Of a DNA stretch of 64,000 nt, positions 44,758 to 54,458 are shown one piece after another. Position numbers and translations under genes: made by a program. This stretch comes from Candidatus Leucobacter sulfamidivorax (GTDB lineage Bacteria > Actinomycetota > Actinomycetes > Actinomycetales > Microbacteriaceae). The DNA is taken from NCBI GenBank assembly GCA_016771945.1, contig QZLF01000002.1, forward strand, positions 744,001 through 808,000. Direction: 5' to 3'. The notes below the pieces were generated by a model. It did not search any database and was not told the origin of the DNA. It worked only from the letters and a program-made list of their open reading frames with translations. The number at the start of each line of letters is the position of its first letter. The first letter of the stretch is position 1.

Positions 44758-46122
44758 GTGACGACCGACGCACGGTTCGAGGGACTCCGAGCGGAAGCGC
44801 TGCGCTCGCTCGCCGCCGCCCGCGCCGACGATCTGAACGGCTTCACCCAGGTCGCGGAGGAGGCGGCGGTCGAGCGGGAGCTCGCCGCCGCCCTCCGCGG
44901 CGGGGCCGCAGGCGACGCGGAGCCGCTCGGCGAGGCCGCGCTCCGGGGGCGCGCGATCGCGATCAAGGACAACATCCACGTCGCGGGCCTGCGCAACACG
45001 GCGGCCACGCCGGCGCTCGCGGAGTTCGAGCCCGACGCGGACGCCCCGGCGGTGGAGCGGCTGCGCCGTCGCGGCATGGTCGTCATCGGCAAGACCAACA
45101 TGCACGAGCTCGCGCTCGGTGTCACGGGCTCGCACACGGCGACGGGCCCCGTCGTGAACGCCGTCGACCGCGCCCTGGTCACCGGCGGCTCGAGTGCGGG
45201 ATCCGCCGTGGTCGTCGCCTCGGGGGTGTGCGAGCTCTCGCTCGGCAGCGATACGGGCGGATCGACGCGCATCCCGGCTGCCTTCAACGACATCTGGGGC
45301 TTCCGGCCGAGCACCGGCCGCTACGACGAGGAGGGCGGCACGAGCATCGCCTTCTCGCGCGACACGATCGGGCCGATGACCGCGAGCCTCGAGGGCATCG
45401 TCGCGCTCGACTCCGCGCTCGCGCGGACCGCCGACGCGGCGGTCGCGGACGTGCCGGTGGCGCGGATCGGCTACGACCCCGCCGACATCGAGCTGTGCGA
45501 CGCCCCGGTGGCCGAGGCGTTCCACGCCGCCCTCGAGGCCGTCGCCGCCTCGAACGGCTGCGAGCTGGTCGAGGCGCCGCTGGATCGGCTGAATCGCGTT
45601 GCGCAGAGCTTCGACCCCGAGCTCGCCGCGCAGGAGCTCGCGCCCTCGCTGCGCAGCTACCTCGGCTCATCCGAGCGGCTGCCCTCGCTCGAACGGGTCG
45701 TCGAGGAGCTGGTCGATCCGCACGTCGTGCACATGATCGAGGGCAGCCTCGCGGCGACCTCGGGCGGCGTCTGGAGCGGCACCTGGCACCGGCTCATGAA
45801 CGAGATGGCGCGCCTGCGCACCGCCTACCAGCGGATGCTCGGCGAGGCCGGGCTCGTCGCCACGATGCGGCCGACGACGCCCCTGCTGCCGCGCCCCCTC
45901 GCGGAGGTGCTCGGGATGAGCCTTCCCGAACGCAACGCGCTGTTCGGGCGCACGATCCACTTCTCGAGCTTCGCGACGCTCATGGGCGCGCCCAGCCTCT
46001 CGCTGCCGCTCGGCCCGCTGCTCGGGCGCTCCATGACCGGAGTGCTGCTCGAGACCCTGCCGGGGCTGGACGTCGAGCTGCTGAGCCTCGGCCGCCGCGT
46101 GGAGGCCGCGCTCCGCGGCTGA
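44758..46122 (+). CDS. Amidase signature (AS) family enzyme
   Basis: 454 residues from a GTG with GGAG upstream. The Ser-cisSer-Lys triad is present: Lys70 (AIKDNIHVAG), Ser146 (GGSSAGSA) and Ser169 (SDTGGSTRIP). It hydrolyses an amide to an acid plus ammonia or amine. It follows the GMC oxidoreductase by 23 bp, so the two probably act on the same compound, for example an amino-alcohol amide (inference). Convergent with the amidohydrolase at 46159. Confidence 0.92.
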   Translation: MTTDARFEGLRAEALRSLAAARADDLNGFTQVAEEAAVERELAAALRGGAAGDAEPLGEAALRGRAIAIKDNIHVAGLRNTAATPALAEFEPDADAPAVERLRRRGMVVIGKTNMHELALGVTGSHTATGPVVNAVDRALVTGGSSAGSAVVVASGVCELSLGSDTGGSTRIPAAFNDIWGFRPSTGRYDEEGGTSIAFSRDTIGPMTASLEGIVALDSALARTADAAVADVPVARIGYDPADIELCDAPVAEAFHAALEAVAASNGCELVEAPLDRLNRVAQSFDPELAAQELAPSLRSYLGSSERLPSLERVVEELVDPHVVHMIEGSLAATSGGVWSGTWHRLMNEMARLRTAYQRMLGEAGLVATMRPTTPLLPRPLAEVLGMSLPERNALFGRTIHFSSFATLMGAPSLSLPLGPLLGRSMTGVLLETLPGLDVELLSLGRRVEAALRG

Positions 46123-46158
46123 CGGGCTCCTCCGTCGGCCGCGGGCGACTCGGCCGGA

Positions 46159-47811
46159 TCACTCGGCGGCGTACACCCGCCGCCCGGCGAACCAGGTCTC
46201 GGCGACCTTCGTGCGCACGAGCTCGTCCTCCGGGTGGGCGAAGGGGTCGCGGTCGAGCAGCACGAAGTCGGCGGACTTGCCCGCGGCGAGCGACCCGGTC
46301 TCCTCCGCGAGGCCCATGGCCTCCGCCCCGCCGATCGTGAACGCGGCGATCGCCTCCTCCAGCGTGATGGCCTGCTCCGGCCACAGCGAGCCGGGGTAGG
46401 CGCCGCTCGGGTCCTGGCGGGTGACCAGGCCGTGGATCCCCTCCCAGGCGTTGGGCGAGGGCGAGACGGGCCAGTCGGATCCGCCCGCGACCACCGCGCC
46501 GGAATCGAGCAGGTCGCGGTTCGGATGCATCCGCTGGACGCGATCCTCGGACATCACCTCGCGGATCGCCTCGATGATGGGGCCGGGCCACCAGATGAAG
46601 GGCGAGATGTCGGCCGAGACGCCGAGCCGCGCGAAGCGGGGGACGTCGTCCGGATGCACGAACTGGCCGTGCGCGACCTGGTAGCGGGTCTCGGTGAAGC
46701 CCTCGGCGCGCAGCGTCTCGACGGCGTTCAGCACCGCGTGCACCGAGGCGTCGCCGGTGCAGTGGATCTTCGCCGAGATGCCGACCTCCGCCGTGCGGCG
46801 CAGCCAGTCGAGCAGCTCCTCGGGCTTCAGCAGGGTCTCGCCGCAGAAGTGGGCGCCGTGGAGGTCGTCGGGCAGGTACGGCTCGAGGAACGCGCCCGTG
46901 CGGGTGGGCGGCACGCCGTCGAGGAAGATCTTCACGAAGTCGGGACGGTGGTGCTCGGTGCGGTACTGCTCGCCGCCGAACACGAGGTCGTCGCCGATGG
47001 TGTCGAAGCCGAAGATCTCGTCGTTGATGAGCATCGAGGAGACGGTCCAGGCGTTCAGCTCGCCCGCAGTGTCGAGCGAGCGCAGGGCCTCGAGGATGCC
47101 CGTCGAGACGCCCGCGTCCTGGAACGCGGTGACCCCGTACGAGTTCAGGATCTCGACGCCGCGCGCGCACGCGCGGCGCACCTGCTCGGGGGTGAGGCCC
47201 CCGGCCTCCTCCTGCGCGCGGGCGACCGGGATGCCCGCGGCCTCGAAGAGGACGCCGGTGGGGCGGCCCTCGGCGTCGAGCGCGACCCCCTCCTGCCCGG
47301 CCTGGACGCCGCCGAGCTCCATGGCCCGGGTGTTCGCCCAGCGGTTGTGGTGGGAGTCGTCCGTGAGCACCACCGGGCGCCCGCCCGCGGCCTCGTCGAG
47401 CCGGGCCAGGGCGTCCGCGGTGTTCACGTCGTTCAGGCGGTCGCTCGCCCAGGGGGCGCCGGTCACCCAGGCGCCCTCGGGCAGCTGCGTCGCGTAGGAG
47501 CGCACGGCCTCGATGATGCCGTCGAGGTCGGCGCCGATGGGCACCGCGAGCTCGAACAGCTCCTCCTTGCCCGAGAAGAAGTGGTGGTTGTGCACGTCGA
47601 TGAGCCCGGGCATGACGAACGCCCCGCCGAGTTCGCGCACCTCGGTGCCGGGGCCGACGAGGCCCGCGAGCTCGGCGTCGGAGCCGATCGCCACGATGCG
47701 GCCATCCGCGACGGCGAGGGCCTCGGCCCACGGCCGCTCGGGATCGACCGTGTAGATCCGGCCCCCCGTGAGGAGGAGATCCGGGGCGGGGTGGGACGCG
47801 GACTGGGACAT
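46159..47811 (-). CDS. YtcJ-like amidohydrolase
   Basis: 550 residues from an ATG with CGGAG upstream. Metal-site motifs: HNHHFF (IDVHNHHFFSG), a Lys or Glu region in FVKIFLDGVP, HCTGD, AHGQF and GSDWPVSP, as in YtcJ. Members hydrolyse amides, formamides or imides. The protein is full length and distinct from the shorter relative at 31112. Divergent from the SDR-monooxygenase pair at 48025. Confidence 0.9.
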   Translation of the reverse strand: MSQSASHPAPDLLLTGGRIYTVDPERPWAEALAVADGRIVAIGSDAELAGLVGPGTEVRELGGAFVMPGLIDVHNHHFFSGKEELFELAVPIGADLDGIIEAVRSYATQLPEGAWVTGAPWASDRLNDVNTADALARLDEAAGGRPVVLTDDSHHNRWANTRAMELGGVQAGQEGVALDAEGRPTGVLFEAAGIPVARAQEEAGGLTPEQVRRACARGVEILNSYGVTAFQDAGVSTGILEALRSLDTAGELNAWTVSSMLINDEIFGFDTIGDDLVFGGEQYRTEHHRPDFVKIFLDGVPPTRTGAFLEPYLPDDLHGAHFCGETLLKPEELLDWLRRTAEVGISAKIHCTGDASVHAVLNAVETLRAEGFTETRYQVAHGQFVHPDDVPRFARLGVSADISPFIWWPGPIIEAIREVMSEDRVQRMHPNRDLLDSGAVVAGGSDWPVSPSPNAWEGIHGLVTRQDPSGAYPGSLWPEQAITLEEAIAAFTIGGAEAMGLAEETGSLAAGKSADFVLLDRDPFAHPEDELVRTKVAETWFAGRRVYAAE

Positions 47812-48024
47812 CGTCGGCTCCGATCGGTCGTGCGTTGCGGGGGACGGGACCCCTGGTCGACTCAAGTATTCCAGGTGGGTGCGGGTGGGACGGTTGACCA
47901 TGGGCGAACGACCGCTGCGATCTGAGCGACCGATCCCGCGAGGCCCTGGTGGCGGCGGGACGCAGCCGGGAGAATGGCAGCCACAAGAGGCCACCACAGA
48001 GGCGAAGCAGAAAGGCACCGCGAA

Positions 48025-48828
48025 ATGGGAACTCAGCAGGGACGAGTCGTCATGATCACGGGCGGCGGTACGGGCATCGGCGCGGCCGTGGCCGAGCGCT
48101 ACATCTCCGAGGGGGCGACGGCGGTCATCGTCGGCCGGCGGCTCGAGCCGCTGCAGGAGGTGGCCGAGCGCATCGGCGCGGTGGCGATCTCCGCGGATGC
48201 CGCCGACGGCGCCTCGGCTCGAGCCGCCGTGGAGGAGGTGCTCGAGCGCTTCGGGCGTCTCGACGTCCTCGTCGCGAACGCGGGCGGCCACGGCTTCTCT
48301 CCCGTCGGCGAGACCACCGACGAGAACTGGGCCTCGGCGATGAACGTCAATCTCGACACCGCCTTCGTGATGGCGCGCGAGGCGCTGCCGGCGCTCATCG
48401 ATGCCGGCGGGCAGATCGTCGTGATCTCCTCGCTCGCGGGCCTCTTCGCCGGCCCGAACGTGGCCGGCTACACGGTGGCCAAGCACGCTCTCATCGGCCT
48501 CACGAAGAGCCTCGCCCGCGACTACGGGCGCAAGGGCGTGCGGGTGAACGCCGTCTGCCCGGGCTGGACCCGCACGCCGATGGCCGACTCGCAGATGGAC
48601 GAGTTCGCGGAGGCCGCGCCCGAGATCGCGGACCGCGAGGCCGCCTACGCCGCCGTCGCGCGCGATCTGCCGCTCGGCCGGGCGGGCGATCCCTCCGAAG
48701 TCGCCTCGGTCGTGCGCTTCCTCGGCTCCGACGAGTCCTCGTACATGACCGGCGCGACCCTGCTCGTCGACGGCGGCGCGCACATCGTCGACCTGCCGAC
48801 GATCGCGTTCGAGCACGCCGGCATGTAG
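48025..48828 (+). CDS. Short-chain dehydrogenase/reductase
   Basis: The ATG at 48025, with AAAGG ten bases upstream, gives 267 residues; an ATG at 47974 adds 17 residues not seen in SDRs. TGGGTGIG, NAGG, the Ser in VVISSLAG and YTVAK are present. Gly-Arg-Arg after the second strand suggests NADP. It is 12 bp upstream of the flavin monooxygenase, so they form an operon and may act in sequence on an aromatic alcohol or ketone. Confidence 0.9.
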   Translation: MGTQQGRVVMITGGGTGIGAAVAERYISEGATAVIVGRRLEPLQEVAERIGAVAISADAADGASARAAVEEVLERFGRLDVLVANAGGHGFSPVGETTDENWASAMNVNLDTAFVMAREALPALIDAGGQIVVISSLAGLFAGPNVAGYTVAKHALIGLTKSLARDYGRKGVRVNAVCPGWTRTPMADSQMDEFAEAAPEIADREAAYAAVARDLPLGRAGDPSEVASVVRFLGSDESSYMTGATLLVDGGAHIVDLPTIAFEHAGM

Positions 48829-48840
48829 GGGCGGGGAGCG

Positions 48841-50718
48841 ATGGAGTTCCACCACCACGGCTACGTCCGCACGGACCCCCGCATCGAACCTGCCGCGGGG
48901 ATCGGCCTGAACCGGCCCGAGGAGCTGCCCGACGAGGTCGACGTGCTCATCGTCGGCGCGGGCCCCGCGGGCATCATCACCGCGGCGCAGCTCGCGCAGT
49001 TCCCGAACGTCGTCACCAGGATCGTGGAGCGGCGATCGCACCGTCTCGAGGTGGGCCAGGCCGACGGCATCCAGGCGCGCAGCGTGGAGACCTTCCAGGC
49101 CTTCGGCTTCGCCGGACGGCTGATCGACGAGGCGTACCAGCTCACCGACACCGAGTTCTGGACGCCCGACCCCGAGAACCCCCGCCATATCGTGCGCAGC
49201 TCGACCACGCCCGACACGCTCATCGGCGTCAGCGAGTTCCCGCAGCTGATCGTGAACCAGACCCGCGTCGCCGACTACCTCGCGGAGTTCGCGCGGAACT
49301 CGCCCGCGCGCGGCGAGGTCGACTACGGCTACGAGTTCGAGGGGCTCGAGGTCGAGGATTCGGGGGAGTACCCCGTCGCGGTGACGCTGCGCCGCAGCAG
49401 CGGCCCCGACGAGGGCGCCGCCCGCGTCGTGCGCGCGAAGTACGTGGTGGGCGCCGACGGCGCCCGCAGCCGGGTGCGCGCCTCCATCGGCGGCAGCCTG
49501 CAGGGGGATCAGGCCGACCACGCGTGGGGCGTCATGGACGTGCTCGCGGTCACCGACTTCCCCGACGTTCGGCGCAAGAGCGTCATCCAATCGGGCGACG
49601 GCGGCAACATCCTGGTGATCCCGCGCGAGGGCAACTTCCTGGTGCGCTTCTACGTCGACCTCGGCGAGGTGCCCGAGGACGACGGCGGGGCCGTGCGGGC
49701 GACGGGCATCGAGCAGATCATCGCGCGCGCGAACACGATCCTGCGCCCCTTCACCCTCGATGTGAAGGACGTCTCGTGGTGGAGCGTCTACGAGGTGGCG
49801 CACCGGCTCACCGACCGCTTCGACGACGCCGACTCGCACCCCGGCGCGCGCCGCGCGCCGCGGGTGTTCCTCGCGGGCGACGCCTGCCACACGCACAGCG
49901 CGAAGGCCGGCCAGGGCATGAACGTCTCGCTGCAGGACGGATGGAACCTGGCCTGGAAGCTCGGGCAGGTGCTCTCGGGCCACGCCCCCGAGGCGCTGCT
50001 CCCCACCTACAGCGACGAGCGCCGCGTGATCGCGAAGAACCTCATCGACTTCGACAAGGAGTGGTCGACGCTGATGGCGATGAGGCCCGAGGACTTCGCC
50101 ACGCCCGGCGAGCTCGAGGACTTCTACATCGCGACCGCCGAGTTCCCCGCGGGCTTCATGACGCAGTATCAGGAGTCGATCCTCACCGCGGGCTCCGAGC
50201 ATCAGGGTCTCGCGACGGGCTTCCCGCTCGGCAAGCGCTTCAAGTCGGCTCCCGCGATGCGGGTGAGCGACGCGGTGCGCGCGCATCTCGGCCATCATCA
50301 CCGCGCCGACGGCAGGTATCGCATCTACGCCTTCGCGGACGCCGACGGCTCCGAGCTGAACGCGTGGGCCGACTGGATGCTGAACGGCGGCGACTCGCCT
50401 CTGCGCCTCTTCACCCCTCCGGGCGGTGACGACGATGCGCGCTTCGACGTGAAGCTGGTCGCGCAGCAGGACTACCACGACGTCGATCTGCTGGAGGTCT
50501 CGCCGCTGTTCTTCCCGCGGCTCGGCCCGTTCCGGCTGAAGAGCTACGAGAAGGTGTGGGCGGCGATCCCCGGCGAGGACATCTTCGAGGAGCGCGGGAT
50601 CAGCCGCGACGGTGCGATCGTGGTCGTTCGACCCGACCACTACGTGGCGAACATCCTGCCGCTCACCTCGCGGGGCGAGCTCGCCGACTTCTTCCGCCCG
50701 CTGCTGAACGAGGTCTGA
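48841..50718 (+). CDS. FAD-dependent aromatic hydroxylase (phenol 2-monooxygenase/MobA type)
   Basis: 625 residues. GAGPAG at 39-44, the DG motif VVGADGARSRVR, and the GD motif FLAGDACHTHSAKAGQGMN near 345 identify a group A flavin monooxygenase. The C-terminal 170 residues form the thioredoxin-like domain found in phenol hydroxylase and 3-hydroxybenzoate 4-monooxygenase. It hydroxylates a phenolic ring using NAD(P)H and O2, making a catechol. It could supply a ring-cleavage substrate, but homoprotocatechuate production is not its usual reaction. GGGGAG precedes the ATG. Confidence 0.93.
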   Translation: MEFHHHGYVRTDPRIEPAAGIGLNRPEELPDEVDVLIVGAGPAGIITAAQLAQFPNVVTRIVERRSHRLEVGQADGIQARSVETFQAFGFAGRLIDEAYQLTDTEFWTPDPENPRHIVRSSTTPDTLIGVSEFPQLIVNQTRVADYLAEFARNSPARGEVDYGYEFEGLEVEDSGEYPVAVTLRRSSGPDEGAARVVRAKYVVGADGARSRVRASIGGSLQGDQADHAWGVMDVLAVTDFPDVRRKSVIQSGDGGNILVIPREGNFLVRFYVDLGEVPEDDGGAVRATGIEQIIARANTILRPFTLDVKDVSWWSVYEVAHRLTDRFDDADSHPGARRAPRVFLAGDACHTHSAKAGQGMNVSLQDGWNLAWKLGQVLSGHAPEALLPTYSDERRVIAKNLIDFDKEWSTLMAMRPEDFATPGELEDFYIATAEFPAGFMTQYQESILTAGSEHQGLATGFPLGKRFKSAPAMRVSDAVRAHLGHHHRADGRYRIYAFADADGSELNAWADWMLNGGDSPLRLFTPPGGDDDARFDVKLVAQQDYHDVDLLEVSPLFFPRLGPFRLKSYEKVWAAIPGEDIFEERGISRDGAIVVVRPDHYVANILPLTSRGELADFFRPLLNEV

Positions 50719-50757
50719 CCGGGCGGTCCGGGAGGCCCCTCGAGGGAGCCGGTCCGC

Positions 50758-51714
50758 TCAGCGCAGCTCGCTGGGCGAGGCCTCGTAGCGGGCCTTGAAC
50801 ACGCGGCTGAAGTGCGCGGCGTCGGTGAAGCCCCAGCGGCCGGCGATCGCGGCGATGGTGCGATCCGCGAGCACGGGGTCCAGCAGATCGGCGCGGCAGC
50901 GCTCGAGGCGGCGCTCGCGGATCCACGTCGAGACCGTCGTGTCGAGCTCGCGGAAGAGCGCGTGCAGGTGCCGGGTCGAGATGTAGTGCTCCCGGGCGAT
51001 GCGGCTCGGCGAGAGGTCGGGCGCGCCCAGGTTCTCGTCGATGAAGGCGTGGATCTTCTGCAGCAGCGCCTGGTGCGGATCCAGCTCCGCCGCCTGCACG
51101 TTCAGCATCTGCGAGAAGAGCGTGCCGATGAGGTCGAGGCTCGTGTGCGCGAGCTTCGCGCGGACACGGTCGGGGAGCCCCTCGAGCTGCCGCGGGAACT
51201 GGGAGAGGAAGGCCGACACCACGGGGGCGAGACCGGTCTCCGCGCCCAGCGGCACCGCGGTGAGCTGCTCGGTGAAGGGCACCGGAAGATCGAGCCGGCC
51301 CTTCGGGAACATCATGATGAGGTTGCGGAACTCCTCGGTGAACAGCAGCGAGTACGGTCGCGAGGTGTCGTAGACGGCGAGGTCGCCCGGTCGCATGACC
51401 ACCTGGCGGCCGTCCTGCACCAGCACGCTCTCCCCGGTGAGCAGCAGGCTCAGCTTGTAGAAGCCGCTGCCGCCGTGCGAGATCGTCTCGTCGGTGCGCT
51501 CGACGAGGTGGGGCTGCGCCATGACCTCGGTGAAGACCACCCCGTCGGCGTCGGTGGAGCTGAGCCGGGCGGAGAACGAGCCCGAGCGCCGCTCCTGGGA
51601 CACGAGCAGGGGCACGAACGAGGAGGAGACGGCCTGACGGAAGTCGCCCAGGCTCTCGGCGCGCGCGGCGGAGACGCCCGCGCGCCGTCGCGTCGGGGCT
51701 TCGGACACCTGCAT
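50758..51714 (-). CDS. AraC-family regulator, FeaR-like (paralog 3)
   Basis: The ATG at 51714 has GAGG eight bases upstream, the same arrangement as in paralog 2, and gives 318 residues. The domain order is AraC_binding_2 (about 30-200; VYDTSRPYSLLFTEEFRNLIMMFPKGRLDLP) and HTH pair (ISTRHLHALFRELDT; IAGRWGFTDAAHFSRVFKARYEASPSELR). It lies convergent with the monooxygenase and 132 bp downstream of the ThDP enzyme gene on the same strand, so it may regulate either. Confidence 0.9.
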   Translation of the reverse strand: MQVSEAPTRRRAGVSAARAESLGDFRQAVSSSFVPLLVSQERRSGSFSARLSSTDADGVVFTEVMAQPHLVERTDETISHGGSGFYKLSLLLTGESVLVQDGRQVVMRPGDLAVYDTSRPYSLLFTEEFRNLIMMFPKGRLDLPVPFTEQLTAVPLGAETGLAPVVSAFLSQFPRQLEGLPDRVRAKLAHTSLDLIGTLFSQMLNVQAAELDPHQALLQKIHAFIDENLGAPDLSPSRIAREHYISTRHLHALFRELDTTVSTWIRERRLERCRADLLDPVLADRTIAAIAGRWGFTDAAHFSRVFKARYEASPSELR

Positions 51715-51846
51715 TTGCATCACCTCGCGGAGCGGCACCGGCCCGCGCCTTCTACGCGGCGGATCCCCGCTTTGTACCTGGATGCTAGTACGGGCGGCCG
51801 ATCGCGGCAAACCACCGGATGCGCACGCAGCCCCGGGGTCCCGGGC

Positions 51847-53724
51847 TCACCTCGGGTCGAGGCCGTTGAATCGCTGCACCTCGCGCTGATAGGGGGCCAC
51901 CACCGATCGGGAGACCCGGCAGTCGAGCAGGATGGTCCCCGTGCCCCCGGCCTCGCGCCAGTGCGCGAGAGCGTCGAGATCCGAGAGGCGCTCCACGCGC
52001 ACGCCCGTCGCTCCGAGCGCGGTCGCCAGTCCCGCGAAGTCCACGCTCGGGATCAGCATCGCCCGCTCGTCGAGCCCCATCTCGCCGTAGAGGTGCACCT
52101 CGGCCCCGTAGGCCCCGTCGTTCCAGACCACGATCACGCAGCGCGGTGCGGTGCGGATCGCGGTCTCGAGATCGGCGAGGGCCATGAGGCCGCCGCCGTC
52201 GCCCGTGGTGAGGACGACGGTGCTCTCCGGCGCGGCGATGGCCGCCGCTGCAGCGACGCCCGGGATCGTCGACAGGCCCAGACCGATGGTCTGGTAGGCG
52301 GTGCCGACCATCACGGTGCGCCCGGGCTCGGCGACCGGCCAGAACATGTTCGCCCAGCCGATGAAGTGGCCGCCGTCGCTCGTCACATGCCGATCCTCGG
52401 GCAGCAGCCTGGCCAGGCGCGCGGCCACGGCGCGCGGGTCGAGCAGCCCGTCGGAGCAGAGCCCGTCCGGATGCTCGGCGAGTCCGTCGTCGCGCACCCG
52501 GAGCGCGCCGCCGGGCTCCAGGCCCGCCACGGTCCCGCGCCACGCGCTCGGCTCGGGCCGGGCCGCCTCGAGCCCGGAGACGAGCGCGCGCAGCACGGCT
52601 CGGGCGTCGCCCCGCAGCAGCAGCTGCGAGACGGGATGCGCCGTGCGGGGCGCCGGCACCTCCTCGACGTCGACGCGCACGACGGCGGCCTCCGGGGCCA
52701 GCAGCTCACCGAAGCGCATCGTGAACTGGTTGAGACCGGCCCCCACGACGAGCACCGCGTCCGCCTCGGCGATCACGGCCATTGCGTCCTCCTGGCCGAA
52801 GCCGCCGACGATGCCGAGATCGTGGCGGGCGTCGGGGAAGATGCCGCGGGCGCGGGCGGTGGATCCGGTGAGCGCCCCGAGCAGCTCCGCGATCCGCGCG
52901 AGCTCCGCCTCCGCCCCGGCGATCCGGGCGCCGTGCCCGGCGATCACGACCGGCCGCTCGGCGACGGCGAGCATCGCGACCGCCTCGGCGATCGTCTCGG
53001 GCGGGACTGCGGTGGTGGTGGCGGGGGCGCCCCCGGTCCCGGCGGGGGTCTCGATTCCGGCCTCGACTCCGGCCTCGACCCGGGCCTCGTCCGCCGGGGC
53101 GGGGCGCGTCGCCGCGAGCAGCTCCCGCGTCACGGCCGGGTCCGAGAGGTCGATGCCGATCCCCCCGGCGCGGGTCCCGGCGCCCGCGGGCTCGGGCGCG
53201 TCGGCGAGGTCGTAGGGGATCGCGAGCACGACGGGCCGGCGCAGGCGCAGCGCGACTTCGGCGGCGCGATCCACCTGCTCGTCGACCCTTCCCGGGGCCA
53301 GGGCGACCGTGCGCACCCCGACGGCCGCCGCGAGCATCTCCTGGTCCACGTCCCAGGGCCGCGCGCCCGTCGTGGGGGCGTCGCCCACGACCACCAGCAT
53401 CGGCGTGCGGGCCTGCGCGGCCTCGGCGAGGGGGGTCAGCGCGTTCGTGAAGCCCGCGCCGTAGGTCGTGGTCGCGATGGCGAGGCGGCCGCTCACCCGC
53501 GTGAAGGCGTCGGCCGCCGCCACGGTGCCGGCCTCGTGGCGCACCCCGACGAACCGCAGGCCGATCCGGGCGAGGGCGTCGATGAGGTGGGCGTTGCCGT
53601 TGCCCATGAGGCCGAAGGCCTGGTCGGCGTGCCGGGCGAGCGCCGCGGCGAGCGCCTGGGAGAGGGTGCGCGCGGGCGCGTCGGGGGCCGGCGTAGGGGA
53701 GGACGGCGAGAGCGTGGATGACAT
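51847..53724 (-). CDS. ThDP-dependent enzyme, acetolactate synthase/benzoylformate decarboxylase fold
   Basis: 625 residues from an ATG with GAGG upstream. The catalytic Glu64 (VRHEAGTVAAADAF), central domain and C-terminal ThDP motif (GDGGG at 508-512 through NDGAYG at 535-540) are present. A low-complexity Ala/Glu/Gly/Thr insertion at about 205-240 separates the first and middle domains. It differs clearly from the 2-oxoacid decarboxylase at 5913, lacking the HH pair. Its reaction could be a decarboxylation or carboligation and is unknown. Divergent from the small lipoprotein. Confidence 0.85.
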   Translation of the reverse strand: MSSTLSPSSPTPAPDAPARTLSQALAAALARHADQAFGLMGNGNAHLIDALARIGLRFVGVRHEAGTVAAADAFTRVSGRLAIATTTYGAGFTNALTPLAEAAQARTPMLVVVGDAPTTGARPWDVDQEMLAAAVGVRTVALAPGRVDEQVDRAAEVALRLRRPVVLAIPYDLADAPEPAGAGTRAGGIGIDLSDPAVTRELLAATRPAPADEARVEAGVEAGIETPAGTGGAPATTTAVPPETIAEAVAMLAVAERPVVIAGHGARIAGAEAELARIAELLGALTGSTARARGIFPDARHDLGIVGGFGQEDAMAVIAEADAVLVVGAGLNQFTMRFGELLAPEAAVVRVDVEEVPAPRTAHPVSQLLLRGDARAVLRALVSGLEAARPEPSAWRGTVAGLEPGGALRVRDDGLAEHPDGLCSDGLLDPRAVAARLARLLPEDRHVTSDGGHFIGWANMFWPVAEPGRTVMVGTAYQTIGLGLSTIPGVAAAAAIAAPESTVVLTTGDGGGLMALADLETAIRTAPRCVIVVWNDGAYGAEVHLYGEMGLDERAMLIPSVDFAGLATALGATGVRVERLSDLDALAHWREAGGTGTILLDCRVSRSVVAPYQREVQRFNGLDPR

Positions 53725-53942
53725 AGAGGGATCCTCGAGAGCGTTGATACGGAAGGCGAACCGTATGTGTCTCGCCGGTGCCGGCAGCAGCGCCCCTTTT
53801 TCGAGCGCCTTACCCGCGCCCCGCAGGGGCGTGGAGGATCGGACCGGGCCAGTATAGCGCCGGTGCGCGGAAACCCCCATGCGCGTCCGCACCGGCGCTG
53901 CCACACTGAGCCGAGAGGATCGCCGACCCGGAGGAGGACGCC

Positions 53943-54443
53943 ATGAGGGGGATCACGACGGCGGGGCGCGGTGCGGCCCTGTGCGCGGCGCTCGCGCTCG
54001 CGGTGCTCGGCCTCACCGCCTGCGGCGACGATGCCGCGCAGCAGGAGCCGACGGCGGTGCAGGAGGACGGCGGGGGCGACGGGTCGCCCGCGACCGAAGA
54101 GAGCGGCGGCGGATCCGCGCCCTCCGGGCTCACCGGCGAGGCGCTGCCCGACGACTGGCCGGCGGAGTTCCTCGTCCCGGACGGAGAGGTCGTGCTCGTG
54201 CTGCCCCTCGGCGACGGCGGGTACTACTCCGTGCTGGTCGAGGGCGTGGACGACGACCAGGCGCGGGGCCTCATCGACGAGATGGTGGCTGCGGGTCTCG
54301 GCACCGTGTCCGGCGTCGCGGAGACCGGCGGCGGGGAATGGGTGGCCGTGGTGACGAGTGCGGATCGCAGCGCGTCCTATGCCTACGCGACCGGCGGCGC
54401 GGGCGAGCCGAACGTCACGATCCAGGTCCTGCCCCAGGGCTGA
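53943..54443 (+). CDS. Small putative lipoprotein
   Basis: 166 residues from an ATG preceded by GGAGGAGG. A basic start, a hydrophobic segment (10-23) and the lipobox LTAC with Cys27 indicate export and lipid anchoring. A disordered Gly/Glu/Ser linker (29-62) leads to a compact domain of about 100 residues (DDWPAEFLVPDGEVVLVLPLGDGGYYSVLVEG) with an alternating beta pattern. The family was not recognised. Confidence 0.82.
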   Translation: MRGITTAGRGAALCAALALAVLGLTACGDDAAQQEPTAVQEDGGGDGSPATEESGGGSAPSGLTGEALPDDWPAEFLVPDGEVVLVLPLGDGGYYSVLVEGVDDDQARGLIDEMVAAGLGTVSGVAETGGGEWVAVVTSADRSASYAYATGGAGEPNVTIQVLPQG

Positions 54444-54458
54444 GACCGGCCCGGAGTC

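Noticed and set aside
39898-46122. A single 2074-codon rightward open frame
   Set aside because: Only its last 454 codons (from the GTG at 44758) form a real gene, the amidase. The rest runs antisense to the amine oxidase and AraC genes and beside the GMC gene; long antisense frames are usual at this GC content.
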